NCBI GenBank assembly: GCA_016208615.1 | Contig: JACQXS010000005.1 | Coordinates: 1-40,995 of the forward strand | Length of the DNA: 40,995 nt | Source of the DNA: Candidatus Stahliibacteriota bacterium | GTDB taxonomy: Bacteria; Hydrothermota; UBA3073; JACQXS01 | Direction of reading: 5' to 3' | Shown here: piece after piece, positions 7,679 through 14,954 of the stretch | Layout: the number at the start of each line of letters is the position of its first letter | Position numbering within the stretch: position 1 is the stretch's first letter | The notes under the pieces: model-generated | Database searches by the model: none | Seen by the model: only the letters and a program-made list of their open reading frames with translations | What the model was told of the DNA's origin: nothing | Made by a program: the position numbers and the translations under genes

Positions 7679-7950
7679 TTTCCTCCTTCCCGATTAACTA
7701 ATTTTACTCCCTTATCCTTGCCTTCTATTTCCACTAATATTCTCCGTGCCATACCAAACCCAATACCTATCTGGGTATTGCCAACTTGAATCATTACAGG
7801 ACCCCTCATAAATTGAGCACTCAATTTCTTAATCTCCACACCTTCTCTAATTCCCATCGCATCTAATCTTCTAATCGTATTATATCCACCATATATCTCT
7901 ACTATTTTACCTGACTCACCTGTCCGCATATCCACGAGAGATAACTTCAT
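7675..7950 (-). CDS. feoA: Ferrous iron transport protein A
   Basis: This 91-residue protein has the SH3-like fold of FeoA: 'LVDMRTGESGKIVEIYGGYNTIRRLDAMGIREGVEIKKLS...PVMIQVGNTQIGIGFGMARRILVE'. FeoA is a small cytosolic partner of FeoB. The gene starts inside the fur stop codon (4-bp overlap) and overlaps the next gene by 4 bp, so the three are translationally linked. feoB itself is 5.8 kb downstream in the same run, which is unusual since feoA and feoB are normally adjacent. Confidence 0.93.
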   Translation of the reverse strand: MKLSLVDMRTGESGKIVEIYGGYNTIRRLDAMGIREGVEIKKLSAQFMRGPVMIQVGNTQIGIGFGMARRILVEIEGKDKGVKLVNREGGK

Positions 7951-8378
7951 CTTTTTCTACACTTATCACAAACTCCATATATGTTCAACTGATGGTGAGT
8001 AGGGATAAATTCTTTTTCTCTTGATAGTTTAGCCTGTATTTTCTCTAATTGTTTATCAAACACTTCAATAGATTTTCCGCACTTTGTACAAATAAGATGG
8101 TCATGATGCCTATGCCTATACTTATGTTCGTAGCGAATCTTGCCATCTCCCCAGTTTACTTCCCTTGCTAACCCAACTTCGTATAACAAGTTAAGTGTCC
8201 GATAGACAGTCGCATATCCTATTTTGGGATTCCTCTTCTTCGCAAGCCCATAAATCTCGTCTGCCGTCAAATGCCTCTCAGTTTTGAGAAAAACATCCAA
8301 AATACTATCCCTTTGCCCAGTGCACTTTAACTTTCTCGCCCTTAAAAACTCATTAAATACCGCTCTATAGTATTCCAT
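7947..8378 (-). CDS. fur: Fur-family iron-responsive repressor
   Basis: This is a Fur-family metal-dependent DNA-binding regulator (143 aa). It has a winged-helix N-terminus 'CTGQRDSILDVFLKTERHLTADEIY...GYATVYRTLNLL', the metal-binding His cluster 'YRHRHHDHLIC', and two CxxC pairs for structural zinc (97-100 and 137-140). I place the start at the ATG at 8378 and not 8402, since the upstream codons lie inside the Fur box. The gene has no Shine-Dalgarno, and the promoter geometry suggests a leaderless mRNA. The binding site over its own promoter implies autoregulation. A Zur or PerR role cannot be excluded, but linkage to feoA/feoB favours iron. Confidence 0.92.
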   Translation of the reverse strand: MEYYRAVFNEFLRARKLKCTGQRDSILDVFLKTERHLTADEIYGLAKKRNPKIGYATVYRTLNLLYEVGLAREVNWGDGKIRYEHKYRHRHHDHLICTKCGKSIEVFDKQLEKIQAKLSREKEFIPTHHQLNIYGVCDKCRKR

Positions 8379-8381
8379 TTT

Positions 8382-8400
8382 GATAATGATTATCATTATC
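8382..8400. promoter_or_regulatory. Fur box over the fur-feo operon promoter
   Basis: GATAATGATTATCATTATC differs at one base from the classical 19-bp Fur box GATAATGATAATCATTATC. A further CATTATC follows to 8406, giving overlapping hexamers that could take a second dimer. It covers the spacer and -10 region of the proposed fur promoter and ends 3 nt from the ATG, so bound Fur would block transcription. It is also 60 to 80 bp from the divergent ruvX promoter. Confidence 0.93.
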
Positions 8401-8413
8401 ATTATCTTGTCAA
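8386..8413 (-). promoter_or_regulatory. Proposed fur-operon promoter
   Basis: TTGACA (8413-8408) is followed by 16 bp and a weak -10, AATCAT (8391-8386), ending 7 nt before the ATG. The -10 match is poor; the call rests on the perfect -35 and on sharing the exact spacing of other promoters in the window. Confidence 0.5.
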
Positions 8414-8462
8414 GTAAAAAATAAATTTATTTGTGTAAGAAGTGGTAAGAAATTTATTTTGC

Positions 8463-8490
8463 TTGACTTAGCAAGATTTATCGCTATCCT
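8463..8490 (+). promoter_or_regulatory. ruvX promoter, leaderless type
   Basis: TTGACT (8463-8468), 16 bp, TATCCT (8485-8490), then 8 nt to the ATG at 8499. No Shine-Dalgarno is present. Confidence 0.65.
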
Positions 8491-8498
8491 ACAATTAA

Positions 8499-8906
8499 AT
8501 GGAAGAACCTCGCATTTTAGCTATAGATTTTGGCGAAAAAAGGATTGGACTGGCAATAAGTATTCCAAAGTTAAATATCCCAGAGCCACTTAAAACAATA
8601 GAGAGAAAGGATTTATGGGCAGAATTGGATGAAATATTCAAATCTTATAATATAGACACTGTAGTTATAGGACTTCCTTTACATACTGATGGGAGAGAGG
8701 CAAAAAATACTCCTATTGTCAAAGAATTAGCCGCAGAAATAAGTGTTAGATATAATATTCCTGTAAAGTTATGGGATGAGAGATTTACGACAAAGAGTGC
8801 GGAACAGCTAATGCATCTACTGGGTAAAAAACCAAGTAAAGATAAAGCAAATGTGGATAGAATAGCTGCCGCTATTATACTTGATGAGTATTTATCAAGC
8901 ATCTAA
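8499..8906 (+). CDS. ruvX: Holliday junction resolvase-like protein RuvX/YqgF
   Basis: This is an RNase H-fold nuclease of the YqgF/RuvX family, linked to pre-16S rRNA 5' processing and to Holliday junction resolution. The 135-residue length is typical. Visible are 'ILAIDFGEKRIGLAIS' (first catalytic Asp), 'VVIGLPLHTDGREAKNT', 'LWDERFTTKSAE' (catalytic region) and 'NVDRIAAAIILDEYL' (last Asp). It has no ribosome site and a promoter ending 8 nt upstream, so its mRNA is probably leaderless. Its last 32 bp overlap the 3' end of the convergent folK. Confidence 0.93.
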   Translation: MEEPRILAIDFGEKRIGLAISIPKLNIPEPLKTIERKDLWAELDEIFKSYNIDTVVIGLPLHTDGREAKNTPIVKELAAEISVRYNIPVKLWDERFTTKSAEQLMHLLGKKPSKDKANVDRIAAAIILDEYLSSI

Positions 8907-9411
8907 ATCTATCTGCTGGTATGAATAGGTGGCAGGTTTCATTAGAAGCTAAATCTTCCATCAGTTCATTTATTTCCTTTTTTAGTATAGGGTGTAATAA
9001 AGGAGGTTTAACCTCAGTTGGAGCAATTTCAGATAAGGGTAATAGTACAAATTTGCGTCTATGTAATAATGGGTGTGGAACTATAAGAGTAGGTGTATTT
9101 ATTATTAGGGTATCAAAAAATAATATATCTATATCTATTGTTCGTGGTCCAAACTTTTGTTCCTTTTTCCTGCCCAGCGAGTGTTCAATTTTACCTATCG
9201 CTTCAATTAGAGTAAATGGTGAAAGGTTAGTCTCAAATAGGATGACACAATTTAAGAAGTCTTCCTGCTGCTCCAATCCCCAAGGTGAAGTCTCCCATAT
9301 AGAAGAGCAATCTTTGATTAAATTGTTTGCTGATAATTTATGTGTCGCGGTAATGATATTTTGCAACCTATCGCCGACATTAGAGCCAAATCCCAAATAT
9401 ACCTGTGACAT
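8875..9411 (-). CDS. folK: 2-amino-4-hydroxy-6-hydroxymethyldihydropteridine pyrophosphokinase
   Basis: FolK transfers pyrophosphate from ATP to the pterin in folate synthesis. The 178-aa sequence shows 'YLGFGSNVGDR', 'SSIWETSPWGLEQQEDFLNCVI', 'GPRTIDIDILF' and 'VPHPLLHRRKFVLLPLSEIAP'. After 'SEIAP' most FolKs go quickly to 'HP..KK'. Here a short extra piece, TEVKPPLL, coincides with a GAGGTTTAACCTC palindrome in the DNA. Its start lies next to the stop of the alcohol dehydrogenase gene, without a clear ribosome site, suggesting translational coupling. It is convergent with ruvX. Confidence 0.93.
   Translation of the reverse strand: MSQVYLGFGSNVGDRLQNIITATHKLSANNLIKDCSSIWETSPWGLEQQEDFLNCVILFETNLSPFTLIEAIGKIEHSLGRKKEQKFGPRTIDIDILFFDTLIINTPTLIVPHPLLHRRKFVLLPLSEIAPTEVKPPLLHPILKKEINELMEDLASNETCHLFIPADRFRCLINTHQV
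9003..9015. repeat. GAGGTTTAACCTC palindrome within folK
   Basis: A 13-bp near-perfect dyad of the GAGGTnnnACCTC type. It codes for an apparent short insertion in FolK. It has the same core as the sites at 1935-1963, 14994-15021 and 15769-15781. Confidence 0.55.
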
Positions 9412-9416
9412 TGGAA

Positions 9417-10418
9417 TCAGCCGATTTCAATAATACCGGCACCTGTTATTTGGCGGTGTTTGAGTAATTGTAGTGCTTGATTAGCTTCTTCTAAAGGGAA
9501 TATAGTAGTTTCTGGTTTTATAGGTATTGAAGCTGAAAGTTTGAGCAGTTCTTCGCCATCAGTTCTGGTGCTGTTAGTTACGCTGCATATAGTTTTTTCG
9601 TGATATAGATATTTATTATACTCCATTTCAGGAATTGGTGTCATATAGATGCCTGCCAGTGCCACTGTACCGCCCTTTTCTAAACTTTCAAGTGCATTTA
9701 GCACTAACTCACCTGCGGGGGCGAAAATTATGGTACTATCTAATTTATGTGGTGGCAGATGAGTAGTATCACCCACCCATACACACCCAAGTTTTTTAGC
9801 CAATTTTTGATGCTCATGACTACGAGTAAAGACATAAACTTCGCACCCCCAATGGACTGCTATTTGTATGGCTATATGAGCCGACGCCCCAAATCCATAT
9901 AATCCTAATCTATTACCGGGCTTAATTTTACTTGACCTTAATGCCCTATACCCTATAATGCCTGCACATAAAAGAGGAGCTGCCTCTCGGTCGATGAATA
10001 TTTCAGGTATAGGATAGACAAAATCTTCTCTTATTACTGTATATTGAGCATATCCGCCATCAACATTATAGCCTGTAAAGAAAGCTTTATCGCATAAGTT
10101 TTCGTTGTTTGATTTACAAAACTTACATTCCCCGCAAGTAGAATGTAGCCATGCTATTCCGATTCTATCGCCTATTTTGAAGCGAGTTACCATTTTACCC
10201 TTACTCTCTACTCTACCTATAATTTGGTGTCCTGGGATAATGGGTTTCTTGATTAGTGGAAGATTGCCCTCTACTTCGTGCAAATCAGTATGACAAATAC
10301 CGCAGACGCTTATTTTAATGAGTAATTCAGTTGGCTTTGGAGTAGGAATCGGAAGTTCTACTAATTTAAGTGGACTATTATCAATAGATGTTGGTTCATT
10401 TAATATCATTGCTTTCAT
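9417..10418 (-). CDS. Zinc-dependent alcohol dehydrogenase family protein
   Basis: This medium-chain dehydrogenase/reductase (333 aa) oxidises an alcohol or reduces an aldehyde with NAD(P). It shows the catalytic zinc region 'CGICHTDLHEVEG...PGHQIIGRV', four structural-zinc cysteines in 'CGECKFCKSNNENLC', and the Rossmann motif 'GLYGFGASAH'. I take the ATG at 10418, not 10484: residues from MKAMILNEP match the family start, and the longer form would run through the promoter. The promoter TTGACA-16-TATTTA ends 8 nt before this ATG, and there is no ribosome site. The substrate is unknown. folK follows directly. Confidence 0.9.
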   Translation of the reverse strand: MKAMILNEPTSIDNSPLKLVELPIPTPKPTELLIKISVCGICHTDLHEVEGNLPLIKKPIIPGHQIIGRVESKGKMVTRFKIGDRIGIAWLHSTCGECKFCKSNNENLCDKAFFTGYNVDGGYAQYTVIREDFVYPIPEIFIDREAAPLLCAGIIGYRALRSSKIKPGNRLGLYGFGASAHIAIQIAVHWGCEVYVFTRSHEHQKLAKKLGCVWVGDTTHLPPHKLDSTIIFAPAGELVLNALESLEKGGTVALAGIYMTPIPEMEYNKYLYHEKTICSVTNSTRTDGEELLKLSASIPIKPETTIFPLEEANQALQLLKHRQITGAGIIEIG

Positions 10419-10426
10419 ATAGTTAG

Positions 10427-10454
10427 TAAATATATGTGATATAACTAATGTCAA
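10427..10454 (-). promoter_or_regulatory. adh-folK promoter, leaderless type
   Basis: TTGACA (10454-10449), 16 bp, TATTTA (10432-10427), 8 nt to the ATG at 10418. It diverges from the promoter at 10472. Confidence 0.65.
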
Positions 10455-10471
10455 GAAGTACTTAATTTTTA

Positions 10472-10499
10472 TTGACAAGTTCACAAAAGGGGTTAATCT
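10472..10499 (+). promoter_or_regulatory. Promoter of DUF3160 gene
   Basis: TTGACA (10472-10477), 16 bp, TAATCT (10494-10499). The leader then carries a strong ribosome site, CAGGAGGTG, before the ATG at 10518, unlike the leaderless neighbour. Confidence 0.6.
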
Positions 10500-10517
10500 T
10501 TTATCAGGAGGTGCAAA

Positions 10518-12452
10518 ATGATAGGATTATTTATTGCTATTTTGGGAGTAGTGCCACCGGTAGAGGAAAAGCTTAATACTCAAGGGTTTGTCATTGTCCC
10601 TACTACTAAGCGAAACATTTACGACATCTATGAGGGGGCAAAAAAGCAAAATGAACCCATTCTTGTAACTACTGATGTTGTTCTCCATACGGCACATATT
10701 TTATTTGACTACACGCTGCGGATATTAGAGATTGATACTTTGTTGCCGAAGGTTAAGATACTCACTAAAGGAATGATAGATGCTTGTCTATCTCAATCAA
10801 AAGAAGCCAAAACTGAGGTAATTAGGGGTGCGGTGGATGATAATTTAGCCTTCTTTGGAGTAGCGGGCAAATTACTTGGCATAGAATTGCCGTCTAATGT
10901 TCCAGACAAAGTAAAAGAAAAAATAGATATGGAAGTTAAACTTATTGAAGCCCATAGAGGACCTGTGGCATCAGCTATTTTTGGCTACAACGAAGATTAT
11001 ACACAATATATACCGCGTGGCCATTATACTCGTAATCTTGCTTTTGAGCAATACTTTAAGGCAATGATGTGGTATGGAAGGATGGGTTTTTATATTAATC
11101 CGCACCCAACTATGTATCTTGAACCCATAGACCCTATTAAAGAAGGTATAAAAATGACCCGTATGGCAATACTAATAACAAAAATTATCACTTCATCTCC
11201 TAAATTAGCCAAGTTATGGGACGAAATCTACAAGCCTACTACCTTTTTTGCAGGCAAATCAGATGACTTTACAATGAAGGATTATCAGACGCTACTAAAG
11301 ACTGTTAATCCAGCCAAAGACAATTCAATACTTGCATTTATAAAGATGGTAAAGAAATTACCTGCTCCCCGAATTGTATCGGTTGTTAGTGAAGATACTT
11401 TGGGTTTAAGAGGATTAAGATTTATGGGACAAAGATTTATTCCGGACTCATATATATTCCAGAACCTCGTATATCCCAAAGTCAAAAACTATACAGGTGA
11501 TGGACAGCCATTTACGGTTGAAAATACAGCTATTGGTAAGATGCGTTGCTTTCCGCGGGGCTTGGATGTGATGTTTATATTTGGAAGCGAGGTAGCGGGT
11601 GATATATTGAAAGAAGAAGGGGATAGGGAATATACATTGTACGAGAACCAAGTTAAGAAACTTAAATATGAGTTCAATAATCTGCCTAAATCCCAATGGA
11701 GTGAAAACCTTTACTGGCGTTGGCTATTTATGCTTAAAAAACTTATCACTTACACGGATACAAGGTGTCCCGAGTTTATGCAATCAAGGTTATGGAAAAT
11801 AAAGCAGCTTATGACGGCACTTGGCTCATGGGCAGAGTTACGGCATGATACTATTCTTTATGGTAAGCAAAGTTATACTTTGTTAGCCAGTGCGGCACCT
11901 CGTCCAGAAGAACTTGTAGAAGGATGGGTAGAGCCATATCCTGAGATTTATGAATTAATGCGTCAATTTGTGTTGGAGATTGCTAAAACAGGCAAATATC
12001 CAGAAGAGGTAAGTCAAAAGTTAAATATATTTGCGGGTATTTTGGGTGAATTAAGTGTAATTTCAGGTAAAGAGCTTGATGATTTACCTTTATCAGAGCG
12101 GGAATGCAAACTTATAAAAAATATAGGTAGCAGACTAAAAAGTATGACCGAATTCTCACCTGACCTGATGAATAAAATAACTTCCGGTGCTGATGAAGAG
12201 ATGTCAATAATTGCGGATGTGCATACGGACCCAAATTCGGGTAAAGTGTTAGAGGAGGCAGTTGGATATCCGAGTGAAATATATGTTAAATTACCAGGCA
12301 ATAAGATAGTCAAGGGAGGTGTCTTCTCATATTATGAGTTCAAAGCCCCAATGGAAGAGAGATATACAGATGAGAAGTGGCAAACAGAATTGCGAACTAA
12401 GACACCTGAACTGCAAAAATGGGTATCTCCATTACTGCTGGGAGAGAAGTAA
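10518..12452 (+). CDS. DUF3160-domain protein, probably exported
   Basis: This 644-residue protein has a short hydrophobic N-terminus (residues 1-14) that may act as a signal peptide or anchor. The rest matches DUF3160: 'EPILVTTDVVLHTAHILFDYTLR', 'YIPRGHYTR...YFKAMMWYGRMGFYI', 'GQRFIPDSYIFQNLVYP', 'PRGLDVMFIFGSEVAGDIL', 'LGSWAELRHDTILYGKQSYT' and 'VADVHTDP'-like 'IADVHTDPNSGKVLEEAVGYP'. The function of the family is unknown. It is a single gene with its own promoter, followed by a convergent gene; only 38 bp separate them, with no clear terminator. Confidence 0.85.
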   Translation: MIGLFIAILGVVPPVEEKLNTQGFVIVPTTKRNIYDIYEGAKKQNEPILVTTDVVLHTAHILFDYTLRILEIDTLLPKVKILTKGMIDACLSQSKEAKTEVIRGAVDDNLAFFGVAGKLLGIELPSNVPDKVKEKIDMEVKLIEAHRGPVASAIFGYNEDYTQYIPRGHYTRNLAFEQYFKAMMWYGRMGFYINPHPTMYLEPIDPIKEGIKMTRMAILITKIITSSPKLAKLWDEIYKPTTFFAGKSDDFTMKDYQTLLKTVNPAKDNSILAFIKMVKKLPAPRIVSVVSEDTLGLRGLRFMGQRFIPDSYIFQNLVYPKVKNYTGDGQPFTVENTAIGKMRCFPRGLDVMFIFGSEVAGDILKEEGDREYTLYENQVKKLKYEFNNLPKSQWSENLYWRWLFMLKKLITYTDTRCPEFMQSRLWKIKQLMTALGSWAELRHDTILYGKQSYTLLASAAPRPEELVEGWVEPYPEIYELMRQFVLEIAKTGKYPEEVSQKLNIFAGILGELSVISGKELDDLPLSERECKLIKNIGSRLKSMTEFSPDLMNKITSGADEEMSIIADVHTDPNSGKVLEEAVGYPSEIYVKLPGNKIVKGGVFSYYEFKAPMEERYTDEKWQTELRTKTPELQKWVSPLLLGEK

Positions 12453-12490
12453 ATTTATTAGCTTTTTAGGTTATTAAGAAATATAAGTAA

Positions 12491-14836
12491 TTATCTTATA
12501 ATTACAAATTTCTTTGTTGTGGTAACATCAATGCCCTCAATCCGACAGAAGTATATTCCAGAAGGCACAGACTTACCTGCTAAATCATTACCATCCCAAG
12601 TAAGTCTATGAGTTCCTGATTGGAATTCTTTCTCTGCTACCCGATATATGAGTGAACCTGCTATATCATAGATACGGACACTAATTTTACATCCCTTAGA
12701 TATATGGAAGTTGATATAAGCTTTATGTAGAGAAGGATTAGGCATTATAGTAAAGTCATTTATTAGTGAACGCGGTGTAACTTCTTCAACTCCCATTGGA
12801 TTAAATCCTCTAATCTCCGAAATAGGTCCTTCTTCTCCTCCATCTACCCAATAAGTCCGTGTTTGAGGATTGACACAAACTAATCTACCATTAGCAGATA
12901 TGCTTCCTGGTGTTTTACATAAGTTTTCTGTAAAAGACCCATCCATTGTTAATTCATAGATATTAGTTGAATCAAGAATAGGATTAGAAGCAGAGCCACT
13001 TAACCATGTATAGTATAAAATTAGACTTCCATTCTCATAATCTCCATGTGGGTCAAACGCTACTGCCTGTGCCGCTACTGCTCCTAATGGTGGCTGTGGT
13101 ATAGGAATATCAAAACTGGATAACAAATTACCAGAGGTGGAGACCTTAAATATTTTATGCTGGTCTCTGTCAACGGCATATAGATATGAGCCATCGGAGG
13201 TTATTCCGGTAGGGAACTCAGTAGCCGGTGAAGTGAATTGTGTGTCTATAGCTCCATTTGTGGGATTTACTTTGTATATTTGCTTTGTCCCGGAACTCTG
13301 TACCCATAATCGTCCATTATTCCATACTATACCTAAGCACGAGGCATCATTTTCAGGTGTCGGAATAGTGCTTATTTGTGTACCTGTCTTATCTACTTTG
13401 TATATTTGATTAGAATAAAGCGAAGTAATCCAAAAATAAGTTCCATCAAACGCCATTGCACTTGGACAATTCCCAACATTAGCGAACTCACTTATTTTTC
13501 TACATGACCGCCATCCTGCTTCTATATCATATTGTAATGTAAAACTATCACTATAAGTTGGGGTAGTAGCTGTGATACTAATATTGAATGTAACTGTATG
13601 AGGAATAGGGCAAGAAGCACTTGCCGTTACCTTGAATGGGCTTGTAGAATTGTTAGCCGTATTACCGTGAGTTATATTACTAAAATTAGATACCCCACTA
13701 TTCACAGTTACATTAGGGTCAGTACTCGTGATACTACCTTGCACACCTATAAAATCACCTACTTCTGCCTTCAAATAGATAACAATATTTACTTGCTCTC
13801 CTGGATTCCAAATACTATTATTTGGTTCAGTAACTTGGAAGTTAGTTAATCCAATATCCGGTATAGTTAATGGAGGGTCCATCCAATATACCCATGAGGG
13901 ACCTCCATAATTACTACCTTCTTCTCCATATCCACGCCATACATATGAACTACTGTTACCCCATGAGTTTTTCAGTAGCCAAGCATTTTGAGCATCATCC
14001 CACCCCGCCAAACACACTGCGTGGTTAATGTATTTTCCCATAATCGGCATATATACTCCACTTTTATAAAAGAAAATATCCTTCCTCCATTCTACTGCAC
14101 AAGCCATAGGTCCGTCTCGCAATTCATTTTTATAGTTTGCTGCTGTTGGCTCCGTATATCCATAATCCGTAATCTTCACTACCCTTGTTTCCCAATCTGA
14201 ACACCTTTCAGTGCATGGTCTATCTTGTGCCTGGTATGGGAAACAAGATTCATCCGGCATTCCTGTATCTTTTATGAACTGCATTACTCTACCGTATGTT
14301 ATATGTCCATATTGTGTTGTTATTCCATTACATCCATTAACACCCTGTTCGTGACAACAAGAGACCAGGAATTGTTCTGATAAGTCTGGATTCTCATCAG
14401 GTGTATTATTAAAAATTTTCATTCTCGCTTCTAATGCACTTGCTACTCCGTGAGCCCAACAACTTCCACAACTACCTTGGTCTTTAACAGTAGTCATCCA
14501 ATTATGACCATTGTAAGTTCGCCAATCTAATGCATCAAGTAGTTTTTCTCCCTTTAATCTGCGTGCTTTTGCCCTTGGCGATTCTTTATATTTCGGTGTA
14601 ATAGCTCTTGTTTTATCCATTGTTATATTAAGTCCGGTTCCCTCTTTTATCCACTTTTCTCGTAATTCGCGTGAAATAGTGGGCATACCTGCAACCCATG
14701 GATTGCCGAGTTTAGCCAAAGTATCTTGCAACATTTTCAAGAATGCAGCGTCATCCATTTCATCTGTTGGTGTCTCAGCTCCGCCAGCTGTTCCCATTAT
14801 CCCACATAATCCTAATAAGACTAACCACTTTTTCAT
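12491..14836 (-). CDS. Secreted papain-family cysteine protease with propeller and C-terminal sorting-type domain
   Basis: From the ATG at 14836 (ribosome site TAGGAGGTG) the protein is 781 aa with a signal peptide (1-20). A pro-region follows, then the C1A catalytic domain: Gln120 and Cys126 in 'DQGSCGSCWA', His272 in 'YINHAVCLAGWD', Asn290 in 'WLLKNSWGN'. After 'IPDIGLTNFQV' comes a CARDB-like beta domain, then an NHL-like propeller ('GTYFWITSLYSNQIYKVD'), and last a FlgD-like/type-A sorting-type domain ('MPNPSLHKAYINF...IYDIAGSL...GIYFCRIE...KKFVIIR'). The ORF-track start at 14893 would include the promoter. It probably acts outside the cell or on its surface. No type 9 secretion genes are in the window. 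Confidence 0.92.
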   Translation of the reverse strand: MKKWLVLLGLCGIMGTAGGAETPTDEMDDAAFLKMLQDTLAKLGNPWVAGMPTISRELREKWIKEGTGLNITMDKTRAITPKYKESPRAKARRLKGEKLLDALDWRTYNGHNWMTTVKDQGSCGSCWAHGVASALEARMKIFNNTPDENPDLSEQFLVSCCHEQGVNGCNGITTQYGHITYGRVMQFIKDTGMPDESCFPYQAQDRPCTERCSDWETRVVKITDYGYTEPTAANYKNELRDGPMACAVEWRKDIFFYKSGVYMPIMGKYINHAVCLAGWDDAQNAWLLKNSWGNSSSYVWRGYGEEGSNYGGPSWVYWMDPPLTIPDIGLTNFQVTEPNNSIWNPGEQVNIVIYLKAEVGDFIGVQGSITSTDPNVTVNSGVSNFSNITHGNTANNSTSPFKVTASASCPIPHTVTFNISITATTPTYSDSFTLQYDIEAGWRSCRKISEFANVGNCPSAMAFDGTYFWITSLYSNQIYKVDKTGTQISTIPTPENDASCLGIVWNNGRLWVQSSGTKQIYKVNPTNGAIDTQFTSPATEFPTGITSDGSYLYAVDRDQHKIFKVSTSGNLLSSFDIPIPQPPLGAVAAQAVAFDPHGDYENGSLILYYTWLSGSASNPILDSTNIYELTMDGSFTENLCKTPGSISANGRLVCVNPQTRTYWVDGGEEGPISEIRGFNPMGVEEVTPRSLINDFTIMPNPSLHKAYINFHISKGCKISVRIYDIAGSLIYRVAEKEFQSGTHRLTWDGNDLAGKSVPSGIYFCRIEGIDVTTTKKFVIIR

Positions 14837-14861
14837 CTTAACACCTCCTATTCTTGCTTTA

Positions 14862-14889
14862 CTTATAGTATATTTTATAAATTTGTCAA
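14862..14889 (-). promoter_or_regulatory. Promoter of the secreted protease
   Basis: TTGACA (14889-14884), 16 bp, TATAAG (14867-14862), followed by a leader with GGAGGTG. It lies back to back with the lptD-like promoter. Confidence 0.65.
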
Positions 14890-14919
14890 GCACGATTTTT
14901 GTTTGGGTTGATTTTTTAT

Positions 14920-14947
14920 TTGACGAGCTGATAGGTAGTGATAAAAT
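14920..14947 (+). promoter_or_regulatory. lptD-like gene promoter, leaderless type
   Basis: TTGACG (14920-14925), 16 bp, TAAAAT (14942-14947), then only 7 nt (ATATTAG) to the ATG at 14955. No Shine-Dalgarno. Confidence 0.7.
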
Positions 14948-14954
14948 ATATTAG

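Noticed and set aside
12453-12490. Bidirectional terminator between convergent genes
   Set aside because: The 38-bp gap is AT-rich, with no convincing stem.
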